A stretch of 18,284 bases of DNA. Origin: Bacteroidales bacterium (GTDB lineage: Bacteria; Bacteroidota; Bacteroidia; Bacteroidales; UBA932). The DNA lies in assembly GCA_016295455.1 (NCBI GenBank), contig JAEDLE010000039.1, positions 1-18,284 on the forward strand. Reading direction: 5' to 3'. The first letter of the stretch is position 1, and each line of letters opens with the position of its first letter. A program made the translations under genes and the position numbers. A model generated the notes under the pieces. That model was not told the DNA's origin, made no database searches, and saw only the letters and a list, made by a program, of their open reading frames with translations. Shown here in pieces: positions 1-8,045 of this stretch.

Positions 1-1151
1 ACACCACCGGCAGTCAGAGCGGCAGCTCCAATACCCAGGTGCGCAGGACCACAGGTTCTCAGAATACCACCGGCAGTCAGAGCGGCAGCTCCAATACCCA
101 GGTGCGCAGGACCACAGGTTCTCAGAATACCACCGGCAGTCAGGCTACCGGCAGCCAGAATTCTCAGGTGCGCCGCACTGCCGGGACCGGCACACAGAAC
201 CGTGCAGAGGGCAATGCCACAACCACCTCTTCTGCTGACCGCAGCACCGCCCAGATCCGCAATGTCACCGTCAACGACAATGTGACCAGGCGCGGTCTCG
301 GCACCGTCGGCAAGAATGACCAGAGCAGGGATGACAGGTATGACCGTCCTTCTGACCGTGACGACCGTTATGCCGGCCGCGGCGGCTACAACGACCGTTA
401 CTACGATGACTGCAGGATGGACGGACACAATGTCCACAGGGTACATCCGCGCGAGAGGGACTTCATGCCTTGCGACAGGATAGATCACTTCTGGGGCCAC
501 GGTCCTCACTATTTCGGCTACCGCGTGAGGACTCTCCCTCCAAGGTATGTCAGGGTAAGGTACTATGGAGTAGATTATTACAGGTACGGCAATGTCTATT
601 ACAGGCCATACGGCGGCTATTATGTCGTCTGCCGCCCTCCTTTCGGGGTGGTCATTGACGGACCTGTCATCGACCTGGGCTTCCACACCGTGAGGTTCGC
701 GTTCTACACCAATGTCTACAGGACCTACTCGGGCTTCGACTCATACAGCCGCTATATCGACGACCAGAACAGGCGCATCGCGCAGAACAACGCCATACTT
801 GCTCAGCAGAACGCCCGGATTGCGATGAATCTCAACGCGGCGAGATCATCATACGAACTTGCCAACGCCCTCGGACTTGTCCAGAGTTATGCATATGCCA
901 ACGAGGAGTACTACTACTCCGACGGTGTTTTCTATACGATAAAGGGGAACAGTTACCAGACCATAGTGCCTCCTGCAGGAGCGCTTGTGGACGAACTTCC
1001 TGACGACTATGACACCATAGTCTTCGGCGGAGTGGAGTATTACAGGGTGGATGACACCGTCTACAGGATGGTGATGGTCGGAGGACGTCCTTGCCTCGAG
1101 GTGCTGGGACAGATGTACGGGTCTCTTGCAAGGCAGTACTCCCTGTACTAG
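1..1151 (+). CDS. DUF6515-like envelope protein, 5'-truncated by window edge
   Basis: The reading frame is open from base 3 and its true start lies outside the window; 382 residues are visible. The N-terminal part is low-complexity (Thr/Gly/Ser/Gln/Asn) and contains tandem 21-residue repeats. It is followed by an Asp/Arg/Tyr-rich stretch (DDRYDRPSDRDDRY), then a Tyr/Pro/Gly-rich core with YYRPYGGYYVV near its middle. A short helical stretch follows (NRRIAQNNAILAQQNARIA), then a C-terminal beta-type module with EEYYYSDGVFY, PPAGALVDELPDDYDT and GVEYYRVDDTVYR. This pattern of Tyr-rich 'dY-Y-dGvyY' strands resembles the DUF6515 family of Bacteroidota envelope proteins; I infer export, but no signal peptide is visible. 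It ends 13 bases from the convergent murI. Function is unknown. The family call is moderate, the coding call is firm. Confidence 0.75.
   Translation, partial: TTGSQSGSSNTQVRRTTGSQNTTGSQSGSSNTQVRRTTGSQNTTGSQATGSQNSQVRRTAGTGTQNRAEGNATTTSSADRSTAQIRNVTVNDNVTRRGLGTVGKNDQSRDDRYDRPSDRDDRYAGRGGYNDRYYDDCRMDGHNVHRVHPRERDFMPCDRIDHFWGHGPHYFGYRVRTLPPRYVRVRYYGVDYYRYGNVYYRPYGGYYVVCRPPFGVVIDGPVIDLGFHTVRFAFYTNVYRTYSGFDSYSRYIDDQNRRIAQNNAILAQQNARIAMNLNAARSSYELANALGLVQSYAYANEEYYYSDGVFYTIKGNSYQTIVPPAGALVDELPDDYDTIVFGGVEYYRVDDTVYRMVMVGGRPCLEVLGQMYGSLARQYSLY
3..128 (+). repeat. Two perfect 63-bp tandem repeats inside the envelope protein gene
   Basis: Bases 3-65 and 66-128 are identical by direct comparison. A third, partial copy starts at 129 (accaccggcagtcag) and then diverges. 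The unit is 21 codons, so copy-number change keeps the frame. The array may continue left of the window, because base 3 begins exactly at a unit boundary. Confidence 0.9.
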
Positions 1152-1164
1152 GCCGGATATCAGT

Positions 1165-1941
1165 TCAGAATTCAATTCTGTCGAACATCTTCCTGAGGGA
1201 CTCCGTGTCCCCGGATGACAGCAATTCCACGGCGGGTCTCTCCGGAGACCCGCCTTCGTTTACAGGTCCGTGGCTGATGCCTTCGCTGTCCATTACCTTC
1301 AGCAGCTGCCTTGCGACTGCAGGTGCGGGGTCGATGAAGCGTATCCCCTCGGGGGCGACCTTCTTCATTACGTCCAGCAGGAAAGGATAATGGGTGCAGC
1401 CGAGGACTATGGTGTCCGCTCCCCGGCTGAGGAGGGGCTGGAGACTGGCCCTGACCGTCTCTTCAGCCTCAGACCCTTCAGTCCTTCCGCTTTCCACCAG
1501 TTCCACAAAGCCCTTTCCGACGTGCTCGCAAATGGTGCAGTTGTCTTCCCAGTCTCCCTTGGTTTTCAGATACTTGGATGCTTTCAGCGTGCCTGCAGTG
1601 GCGAGGACTCCTATGACGCCGCTTCTGGTACCCAGAGCCGCGGGCTTGACAGCCGGCTCCATGCCGATGAAACGGACAGCCGGATACTCCGCCCTTAGTT
1701 CGGATATGGCTGCTCCCGTGGCTGTGTTGCAGGCTACTACTATGATTTCGGCTCCCTTCTCCAGCAGGGTGCGGGTGATGGTCCGGCAACGCTCGCGTAT
1801 GAATCCCGGGGTCTTTTCCCCATAGGGACAGAACGCGCTGTCGGCAAAGTAGATGTACTTCTCCCGGGGAAGCAGCCTGGCGGCTGCGGTGAGTACCGAG
1901 AGACCTCCCAGACCGGAATCGAAAATGCCTATGGTTGCCAT
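1165..1941 (-). CDS. murI: Glutamate racemase
   Basis: MurI is a cofactor-independent cytoplasmic enzyme that interconverts L- and D-glutamate and supplies D-Glu for peptidoglycan stem peptides. The sequence shows the N-terminal IGIFDSGLGGLSVL motif with the catalytic Asp region, the first catalytic Cys in VVACNTATG (about residue 71) and the second in VLGCTHYPFL (about residue 182). The 258-residue length is normal for the family. I chose the ATG at 1941 because it puts IGIFDSG three residues in, as is usual. An in-frame ATG at 1962 would add seven residues and cannot be excluded. The gene is divergent from prfB and convergent with the upstream envelope gene. A TATATTTG box lies just upstream. 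Confidence 0.95.
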   Translation of the reverse strand: MATIGIFDSGLGGLSVLTAAARLLPREKYIYFADSAFCPYGEKTPGFIRERCRTITRTLLEKGAEIIVVACNTATGAAISELRAEYPAVRFIGMEPAVKPAALGTRSGVIGVLATAGTLKASKYLKTKGDWEDNCTICEHVGKGFVELVESGRTEGSEAEETVRASLQPLLSRGADTIVLGCTHYPFLLDVMKKVAPEGIRFIDPAPAVARQLLKVMDSEGISHGPVNEGGSPERPAVELLSSGDTESLRKMFDRIEF

Positions 1942-1975
1942 ATGCCTAAAGTTGGACGTCATTGAAGAACGCGTG

Positions 1976-1983
1976 CAAATATA
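1976..1983 (-). promoter_or_regulatory. Putative -7 box for murI
   Basis: Read on the minus strand this is TATATTTG, a full match to the Bacteroidota TAnnTTTG element, about 35 bases before the chosen murI start. No clear TTTG -33 element is seen at the usual spacing, so the call rests on the -7 box and its position. Confidence 0.5.
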
Positions 1984-1987
1984 CTAA

Positions 1988-2015
1988 TATAATTGCGAAA
2001 TGTTCAGTATATTTG
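1988..2015 (+). promoter_or_regulatory. Putative promoter boxes for prfB
   Basis: There are two candidates: TATAATTG at 1988-1995 (one mismatch to TAnnTTTG) and TATATTTG at 2008-2015 (full match). The second ends only four bases before the prfB ATG at 2020, so it would give an essentially leaderless mRNA. The first would leave a short leader. Neither has a well-spaced TTTG -33 element. Confidence 0.4.
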
Positions 2016-2019
2016 CCCT

Positions 2020-3123
2020 ATGGTAACTATAGAACAGGTAAGTGAACTGAGGGGCAGGATACGCGTTCTTGCGGACTGCGTCTCTCTCGAAGACAAGAGG
2101 GCTGAGGTCGAGGCCCGTCAGCTGAAGGCGCAGGACGCCGGATTCTGGGATGATCCCAAGAGTGCTGAAGCATATCTCAAGCATACATCCGCAGTCAAAT
2201 ACTGGGTGGACGGCATCGATGCGCTGAACGCTTCGGCCGACGATCTCGAGGTTCTTGTGGAACTCGCCGAGGATGAGGGCGAACTCGACAGGGAATATGC
2301 CTCATTGTGCTCCAGGCTTGAACAGCTCGAACTCCGGAATATGCTCGGAGAGGAGGGAGACAATCTCGGAGCCATACTTACCATAAACTCCGGAGCCGGC
2401 GGCACAGAGGCGAACGACTGGTCAGCGATGCTGATGAGAATGTATATGCGCTGGGCGGAAAGGAACGGGTTCAAGGCGACGGTGACAGAACTTGTGGATG
2501 GCGATGAGGCCGGAATCAAGTCCACCACGGTCGAGATCGAGGGAGACTACGCATATGGTTACCTCAAGGCCGAGAACGGAGTGCACCGACTCGTCCGCAT
2601 ATCCCCTTTCAACTCCCAGGGCAAGCGGCAGACTACCTTCTCCTCCGTTTTCGTGTATCCTCTCGTGGACGATACCATAAACATCGAAATCAGGGACTGC
2701 GACCTGGAGTGGGATACCTTCAGGAGCGGCGGCCACGGTGGCCAGAACGTCAACAAGGTGGAGACTGGCGTCAGGGTCAGGCATATTCCCACGGGAATAG
2801 TTGTGGAGAATACCGAAGGACGTACGCAGATAGGCAACAAGGAAAACGCTCTCCGTATCCTCAAGTCGAGGCTCTATGACATCGAACTGAAGAAGCGCCA
2901 GGAGAAGCAGGCCGAACTCGAGGGTCAGAAGAAGAAGATAGAATGGGGGTCGCAGATACGCAGCTATGTGCTGCATCCGTACAAGATGGTCAAGGACCTG
3001 AGGACGGGATATTCCACAGCCGACACCCAGGGCGTGCTCGACGGCGATCTCAACGACTTTATGAAGACCTTCCTGATGCAGCGCGGAAGCGGCAATGTCA
3101 CACCGGTAGAAGACATCGATTAA
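2020..3123 (+). CDS. prfB: Peptide chain release factor 2 (single frame, no frameshift site)
   Basis: RF2 recognises UGA and UAA stop codons and triggers peptide release. The 367-residue protein has the RF2 anticodon-like SPF tripeptide at residues 195-197 (VRISPFNSQ), which separates it from RF1, and the catalytic GGQ at 240-242 (SGGHGGQNVNK). The C-terminal GWGSQIRSYVL-type segment appears as EWGSQIRSYVLHPY. The ATG at 2020 is chosen: an upstream in-frame TTG at 1993 would add nine residues not expected for the family. Unlike E. coli prfB, the whole gene is one open frame; the region matching the CTT-TGA slip site reads through as CVSLED. The fumarase gene follows after 16 bases. Confidence 0.97.
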   Translation: MVTIEQVSELRGRIRVLADCVSLEDKRAEVEARQLKAQDAGFWDDPKSAEAYLKHTSAVKYWVDGIDALNASADDLEVLVELAEDEGELDREYASLCSRLEQLELRNMLGEEGDNLGAILTINSGAGGTEANDWSAMLMRMYMRWAERNGFKATVTELVDGDEAGIKSTTVEIEGDYAYGYLKAENGVHRLVRISPFNSQGKRQTTFSSVFVYPLVDDTINIEIRDCDLEWDTFRSGGHGGQNVNKVETGVRVRHIPTGIVVENTEGRTQIGNKENALRILKSRLYDIELKKRQEKQAELEGQKKKIEWGSQIRSYVLHPYKMVKDLRTGYSTADTQGVLDGDLNDFMKTFLMQRGSGNVTPVEDID

Positions 3124-3139
3124 TCATTTCAATACCAAT

Positions 3140-4762
3140 ATGGAATTCAGATACGCACCTATGTTTCAGCTTGGCGAAGACAAGACTGAATACTACAAGA
3201 TCCCGGGATCCGAGGCATATGTCTCCACCGGAGAGTTCGAAGGACACAAGATTCTCAAGGTGAGCAGGGAAGGCCTTACCGTGATGGCCAACACCGCTTT
3301 CCGTGACGTAAGCTTCCTCCTCCGCCGTTCCCATAACGAGCAGGTTGCCTCCATCCTCTCCGACCCTGAGGCCAGCGCAAATGACAAATATGTGGCCCTG
3401 ACTTTCCTTCGCAATGCCGAGGTAGCAGCAAAGGGCAAGCTCCCTCTCTGCCAGGACACGGGAACAGCCATCATACACGGAGAGAAGGGCCAGCAGGTAT
3501 GGACCGGTTTCTGTGACGAGGAGGCTCTTTCACTGGGAGTCTACAAGACTTACACCGAGGAGAATCTCCGTTATTCCCAGAATGCCCCTCTGGATATGTA
3601 CAACGAGGTCAACACCAAGTGTAATCTCCCGGCTCAGATCGACATCGAGGCTGCCGAGGGTATGGAGTACCGCTTCCTCTGCGTGACCAAGGGCGGAGGC
3701 AGCGCAAACAAGACCTATCTCTATCAGGAGACCAAGGCGCGCATCCAGAATCCGGGTACGCTCGTGCCTTTCCTCGTGGAGAAGATGAAGACTCTCGGAA
3801 CTGCTGCCTGCCCTCCATATCACATCGCGATAGTAGTGGGCGGAACTTCCGCTGAGAAGAACCTTCTCACCGTAAAGCTCGCATCCACTCACTATTATGA
3901 CGGACTTCCAACCAGCGGAGACGAGACGGGAAGGGCTTTCCGTGACATCGAGCTCGAGAAGGAGCTCCTTGAGGAGACCCGCAAGATAGGTCTCGGCGCC
4001 CAGTTCGGAGGAAAGTATATGGCTCATGACATACGCGTGGTAAGACTGCCTCGCCACGGCGCAAGCTGCCCTATCGGACTCGGTGTGAGCTGCTCCGCCG
4101 ACAGGAACATCAAGGCGAAGATCAACGAAGACGGCATATGGATAGAGAAGATGGACGACAAACCATATGAACTCATCCCTGAGGAACTCCGCAATGCGGG
4201 TGAGGGAGATGTCGTGAAGGTGGATCTCGACCGTCCGATGAGCGAGGTCTGCAAGCAGCTGTCACAGTACCCTGTAAGTACCAGGCTCAGCCTCAACGGT
4301 ACCATCATAGTCGGCCGTGACATAGCTCACGCGAAGATCAAGGCCCGTCTCGACGCAGGAGAGGAGATGCCTCAGTACATGAAGGATCACCCAATCTACT
4401 ATGCCGGACCGGCAAAGACCCCTGCCGGAATGCCTTGCGGCTCAATGGGACCTACCACCGCAGGCCGAATGGACCCATATGTGGATGAGTTCCAGGATCA
4501 TGGCGGATCGATGATAATGCTCGCTAAGGGCAACAGGAGCCAGGCAGTCACGGACGCCTGCAAGAAGCACGGAGGATTCTACCTCGGATCCATCGGAGGT
4601 CCTGCCGCCATCCTGGCCCAGAACAACATCAAGAGCATCGAGTGCGTGGAATACCCTGAGCTCGGGATGGAGGCGATATGGAAGATCCGTGTCGAGGACT
4701 TCCCGGCATTCATACTCGTCGATGACAAGGGTAACGATTTCTTCAAGACCATAGGACTTTAG
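3140..4762 (+). CDS. fumA: Class I (iron-sulfur) fumarate hydratase
   Basis: This 540-residue protein matches the single-chain FumA/FumB type of [4Fe-4S] fumarase, which hydrates fumarate to malate in the TCA cycle or runs in reverse in fumarate-reducing anaerobes. Cys104 (LPLCQDTGTA), Cys224 (TAACPPYH) and Cys318 (LGVSCSADR) sit at nearly the same positions as the three cluster ligands of E. coli FumA. KGGGSANK (184-191) and the C-terminal half with GPTTAGRMDPYV and GGSMIMLAKGNRS are also typical. The family includes paralogues acting on related dicarboxylates, so the exact substrate is inferred. It lies 16 bases after prfB and 59 bases before serB, probably co-transcribed with prfB. There is no SD before the ATG. 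Confidence 0.95.
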   Translation: MEFRYAPMFQLGEDKTEYYKIPGSEAYVSTGEFEGHKILKVSREGLTVMANTAFRDVSFLLRRSHNEQVASILSDPEASANDKYVALTFLRNAEVAAKGKLPLCQDTGTAIIHGEKGQQVWTGFCDEEALSLGVYKTYTEENLRYSQNAPLDMYNEVNTKCNLPAQIDIEAAEGMEYRFLCVTKGGGSANKTYLYQETKARIQNPGTLVPFLVEKMKTLGTAACPPYHIAIVVGGTSAEKNLLTVKLASTHYYDGLPTSGDETGRAFRDIELEKELLEETRKIGLGAQFGGKYMAHDIRVVRLPRHGASCPIGLGVSCSADRNIKAKINEDGIWIEKMDDKPYELIPEELRNAGEGDVVKVDLDRPMSEVCKQLSQYPVSTRLSLNGTIIVGRDIAHAKIKARLDAGEEMPQYMKDHPIYYAGPAKTPAGMPCGSMGPTTAGRMDPYVDEFQDHGGSMIMLAKGNRSQAVTDACKKHGGFYLGSIGGPAAILAQNNIKSIECVEYPELGMEAIWKIRVEDFPAFILVDDKGNDFFKTIGL

Positions 4763-4821
4763 TATTATTCCAAAAACCTTGACGTCTTCAGAATTAATTA
4801 ACAGATAACCGGTTACGCCAT

Positions 4822-6054
4822 ATGGACCTGAGAGATACGGAAATAATTCAGGTGAACATATCCGGAGAGGACAAGCCGGGGCTGACAACTGCCCTGGCTG
4901 ACATCCTCGCCCGTTATGACGCTTTCATACTTGACATAGGACAGGTGAGCATACACAGTTCCCTGACTCTGGGAATGCTTTTCAGCACCACCCGGGACAA
5001 GTCGGGCTTCATTATGAAAGACCTTCTCTTCAAGGCTTCCGAACTTGGCGTTCAGGTCAGGTTCTCGCCCATAGATCCCGTCCAATATGAGGAATGGGTC
5101 GCAAGACAGGGCAAGAACCGCTACATCATAACTCTGCTGGGCCGTACGGTATCGGCCCGGCAGATAGCTGATGTTACAGCCGTGATTTTCCGCTACGGGC
5201 TGAACATCGATGCCATCAAGCGTCTCACAGGACGCGTACCCCTCAATGACGACAGCGGCAGGACCAAGTCCTCCATCGAGATCTCGGTCAGGGGCTTCCT
5301 CACCGATGAGCAGCGCAGCAGCCTCCAGGCCGACCTTCTCCAGAACTGTGCGGAAGGTCTGGACGTTTCATTCCAGAAGGACAATATCTACCGCCGCAGC
5401 CGGCGCCTCATCTGCTTCGATATGGATTCCACGCTCATACACGCCGAGTGCATAGACCAGCTTGCAGTGCGTGCCGGAGTGGGGGATGAGGTCAAGGCCA
5501 TTACGGAAAGCGCGATGAGGGGAGAGATAGACTTCAACGAGAGCCTTACCCGCCGCGTGGCCCTGCTGAAGGGCCTGGATGAGTCCGTGATGGAGGAAGT
5601 TGCAAAGGAACTTCCATACAATGAGGGACTTGAGCGCATGATGAAGATACTCAAGAGAGTCGGATATAAGACTGCCATACTCTCGGGAGGCTTCACCTAC
5701 TTCGGACATTACCTTCAGCAGAAATTCGGTTTCGATTACGTATATGCCAATGAGCTTGAGGTTGAGAACGGCAAACTTACCGGACGCTGTGCGGGTGAGA
5801 TAGTGGACGGACGCCGCAAGGCTGAACTCCTCAGACTGCTCTGTCAGGTCGAGCATATAAATCTCGAGCAGGCGGTGGCCGTCGGCGACGGAGCGAACGA
5901 CCTGCCTATGCTGGGTCTGGCCGGTCTGGGAATCGCCTACCACGCAAAACCCAAGGTCAAGGCCAATGCGAAGCAGTCCATTTCCAGCATAGGTCTGGAC
6001 GGAATACTCTATTTCCTCGGTCTGAAGGACTCTCAGATAGAAGCCAACATCTGA
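4822..6054 (+). CDS. serB: Phosphoserine phosphatase with N-terminal ACT domains
   Basis: SerB makes L-serine from O-phosphoserine, the last step of the phosphorylated serine pathway. Residues 5-185 look like two ACT-type regulatory domains (IIQVNISGEDKPGLTTALAD and YIITLLGRTVSARQIADVTA), suggesting amino-acid feedback. The HAD phosphatase domain runs from about 195: nucleophile Asp200 and acid Asp202 in CFDMDSTLI, motif II in AILSGGFTYF (Ser288), a lysine at about 333 in DGRRKAE, and motif III GDGANDLPML (355 onward). The 410-residue length fits ACT-containing SerB proteins rather than the shorter E. coli form. The start is in gccatATG with no SD. The small DUF4250 gene follows 13 bases downstream. 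Confidence 0.95.
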   Translation: MDLRDTEIIQVNISGEDKPGLTTALADILARYDAFILDIGQVSIHSSLTLGMLFSTTRDKSGFIMKDLLFKASELGVQVRFSPIDPVQYEEWVARQGKNRYIITLLGRTVSARQIADVTAVIFRYGLNIDAIKRLTGRVPLNDDSGRTKSSIEISVRGFLTDEQRSSLQADLLQNCAEGLDVSFQKDNIYRRSRRLICFDMDSTLIHAECIDQLAVRAGVGDEVKAITESAMRGEIDFNESLTRRVALLKGLDESVMEEVAKELPYNEGLERMMKILKRVGYKTAILSGGFTYFGHYLQQKFGFDYVYANELEVENGKLTGRCAGEIVDGRRKAELLRLLCQVEHINLEQAVAVGDGANDLPMLGLAGLGIAYHAKPKVKANAKQSISSIGLDGILYFLGLKDSQIEANI

Positions 6055-6067
6055 TTCTCTGCGCCAT

Positions 6068-6253
6068 ATGCCTTCACTGCCTTTGAACGACGCTGCCATG
6101 CTGGCCTCAGTCATCAACCGTTATCTCAGGGACGGGGAATATGCCGACCTTGGGGACATATGCGCCTCCTTTGACCTGGAACGGGGAAGGCTTGAGGAAA
6201 TACTTGCGGGCGGAGGGTTCGCATATTCTCCCGAGCTGAACAAAGTCCGCTGA
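6068..6253 (+). CDS. DUF4250 domain small protein
   Basis: This 61-residue protein has the layout of DUF4250: a short N-terminus (LPLNDAAML), a helix ASVINRYLRDGEY, a middle DICASFDLERGRLEEIL, and an ending FAYSPELNKVR matching the family's 'Y-Y-pe-NqF'-type close. The second half resembles a small helix-turn-helix-like segment, but function is not known. It starts in gccatATG, the same context as serB, and lies 13 bases after it, so the two are probably one transcript. The coding call is supported by family resemblance and spacing. Confidence 0.8.
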   Translation: MPSLPLNDAAMLASVINRYLRDGEYADLGDICASFDLERGRLEEILAGGGFAYSPELNKVR

Positions 6254-6268
6254 AAACTCCCGAAATAA

Positions 6269-6300
6269 TTGGGTAAAGCAGTGAATAAGCCGTATATTTG
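6269..6300 (+). promoter_or_regulatory. Promoter for the S37-like peptidase
   Basis: TTG at 6269-6271, then 21 bases, then TATATTTG at 6293-6300. This fits the Bacteroidota -33/-7 arrangement and lies 25 bases before the ATG at 6326. Confidence 0.6.
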
Positions 6301-6325
6301 GTGAAATCACAAAAACACTGAATAT

Positions 6326-7678
6326 ATGAAGAAACTGCTTGTCTCCATCCTTGCCATATTCCTGGCATTCACTCTTACAGCCCAGCAGCTGAAGGAGACT
6401 CTGGAATCAATTGAAAGCGTAGCGTCGGTACAGAAGCTGGAGAGTTCCGTCTTCAGCCAGAAGTATCTTCTGAAAGTGACCCGGCCGGTCAATCCGGAAG
6501 CTGCGGGGGAGATGACTCCTGACATGCAGACCTATGTGAAATATGCTGACCCGCAGGCGCGCAGGCGTGATGCCGGCACCTTCGAGCAGAGGGTCATAGT
6601 GTGCCACGCCGGCTTCGACAGGCCTACGGTGCTTGTGACCGAGGGATATTGGGCGGATTATGCTCTGAGACCGAATTATTGTGAGGAACTTGCAAGACTG
6701 CTCAATACCAACATCGTCGTGGTGGAGTATCGCTATTTCGGAGAATCGGTTCCTGAAGCTTGTGACTGGCAGTATCTTACGGTTGCAAACTCGCTCTGTG
6801 ATCTGCATCATGTGGTGGAGATGCTCAAGCCGGTCTATGCAGGAAAATGGATATCGACAGGTATCAGCAAGGGCGGTCAGACCACCATGTTCTACAGGTC
6901 GTACTATCCGGACGACGTTGACATATCCGTACCTTATGTGGCTCCTCTTAACAAGTCTCTTGAAGACGGACGTCACGAGTCTTTCCTTTCCGACAAGGTG
7001 GGCACTGCCGCCGAGCGCAAGGTGATAGAGGACTATATGATGCGTCTTGTAAGGGACAGGGAAGTGTTCTTGCCTATGTTCCGCGAGTTCGTGGCTTCCA
7101 AGGGGTATGAGTTCAGGGTTCCTCTTGACGAAATCTATGACCTCTGTGTCGCTGAACTCCGTTATGCAATCTGGCAGTGGGGAACTCCGATCGACTCAGT
7201 TCCGGGACCGGATTCATCTGATGAAGAGGCCTTCCGTTATCTCATCGGCATCAATGACCCTGACTATTTCTCTCTGCAGAGCCCGTACGTTGCGTTCAAC
7301 GTCATGGCAGCCAAGGAATTGGGCTATTATGGCTATGACATACGTCCTTTCCGCGGCCATATGTCCATAGTCAATACCAAGGATTATCTCCGTAGGGTGA
7401 TGCTCGGCTCGCCTGAGAATACATTCGAGTTTGACAATACCCTTTACAGGCACGTTGTCAAATTCCTGAAGAAGAACGATCCGAAGATGATCTACATCTA
7501 CGGAGAAGTCGATCCTTGGAGCGCTTCAGGCGTATGTGAATGGCTGGATGACTCCAAGAAGGAGAATCTCAGGATCTACGTGAAGGAAGGCGGCAGCCAC
7601 AGTACCAGGATTTCCTCGTTCGATGAGAATGTGCAGGATGAAATCCTCGGCAAGATACGCCAGTGGCTTGAGGAGTAA
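6326..7678 (+). CDS. Secreted S37/PS-10-like serine peptidase (tripeptidyl aminopeptidase type)
   Basis: The 450-residue protein starts with a signal peptide (MKKLLVSILAIFLAFTLTA, probably cut before the Gln pair). The body is an alpha/beta-hydrolase peptidase. The nucleophile elbow is STGISKGGQT with Ser181, a probable acid is Asp396 in IYGEVDPWS, and a probable base is His425 in EGGSHSTR. YRYFGES (135-141) is the oxyanion-side motif shared by the S28 and S37 families. The lack of S28-type features and the resemblance to bacterial PS-10 peptidases make S37 the better call, though databases often label such proteins S28. It probably trims N-terminal peptides in the periplasm. It has its own promoter, and no close downstream gene shares its strand. 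Confidence 0.85.
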   Translation: MKKLLVSILAIFLAFTLTAQQLKETLESIESVASVQKLESSVFSQKYLLKVTRPVNPEAAGEMTPDMQTYVKYADPQARRRDAGTFEQRVIVCHAGFDRPTVLVTEGYWADYALRPNYCEELARLLNTNIVVVEYRYFGESVPEACDWQYLTVANSLCDLHHVVEMLKPVYAGKWISTGISKGGQTTMFYRSYYPDDVDISVPYVAPLNKSLEDGRHESFLSDKVGTAAERKVIEDYMMRLVRDREVFLPMFREFVASKGYEFRVPLDEIYDLCVAELRYAIWQWGTPIDSVPGPDSSDEEAFRYLIGINDPDYFSLQSPYVAFNVMAAKELGYYGYDIRPFRGHMSIVNTKDYLRRVMLGSPENTFEFDNTLYRHVVKFLKKNDPKMIYIYGEVDPWSASGVCEWLDDSKKENLRIYVKEGGSHSTRISSFDENVQDEILGKIRQWLEE

Positions 7679-7750
7679 GCTGGCAGGAGTCATATTCCGG
7701 GGGAGGACAGCGCTTATGCGGCTTTGGTAGTGCACGTTGTCCCTGAAAGA

Positions 7751-7794
7751 TAAGAAAAAGGCCAACCTGTTGTATTTACAATGGGTTGGCCTTT
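7751..7794 (-). terminator. Rho-independent terminator of tRNA-Leu
   Basis: A perfect 11-bp inverted repeat (AAAGGCCAACC at 7757-7767, GGTTGGCCTTT at 7784-7794) with a 16-base loop. On the minus strand it is followed directly by a T-rich tract (TTTTTCTT), and it begins six bases after the tRNA 3' end. Confidence 0.85.
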
Positions 7795-7800
7795 GAGTCG

Positions 7801-7880
7801 TGCGGGCGAAGGGACTCGAACCCATACGCCGAAGCACCAGATCCTAAGTCTGGCTTGTCTACCAATTTCAACACGCCCGC
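7801..7880 (-). tRNA. tRNA-Leu (anticodon UAG)
   Basis: On the minus strand the acceptor stem GCGGGCG pairs with CGCCCGC, with A as discriminator. The D arm contains AATTGGTAGAC. The anticodon stem CCAGA/TCTGG encloses the loop CTTAGGA, giving anticodon UAG, which reads CUA/CUN leucine codons. A short extra variable arm (TGCTTCGGCGT) marks a class II tRNA, and the T arm contains GGGTTCGAGTCCC. The 3' CCA is not encoded, since the next bases are CGA. The length is 80 bases. Confidence 0.95.
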
Positions 7881-7963
7881 AAAACTCACCGGAAGGCCGT
7901 AACATGGGCCCGTCACTGAAGCAGGCCTTGGGAAGCTGCCTGAATCTGAGTCCGATGAGAGGG

Positions 7964-7971
7964 CAAATATA
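7964..7971 (-). promoter_or_regulatory. Putative -7 box for tRNA-Leu
   Basis: TATATTTG on the minus strand, 83 bases upstream of the tRNA 5' end, in an otherwise gene-free gap between prmA and the tRNA. No clear -33 element is seen. The spacing implies a 5' leader removed by RNase P. Confidence 0.5.
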
Positions 7972-8045
7972 AGTGTTTTTTTTGGAAATTGGATTCTTTT
8001 CCGGTCAGCCTTTACGGAAAATGCCGTCTTGAATGGTCTGATGTT

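Noticed and set aside
5368..6117. Minus-strand open frame of 249 codons opposite serB
   Set aside because: Shadow of serB, which has complete catalytic motifs; no domain and no promoter on the other strand.
7997..8021. Inverted repeat TTTTCCG/CGGAAAA after prmA
   Set aside because: Only seven pairs with an 11-base loop and no T-tract following on the prmA strand; too weak to call a terminator.
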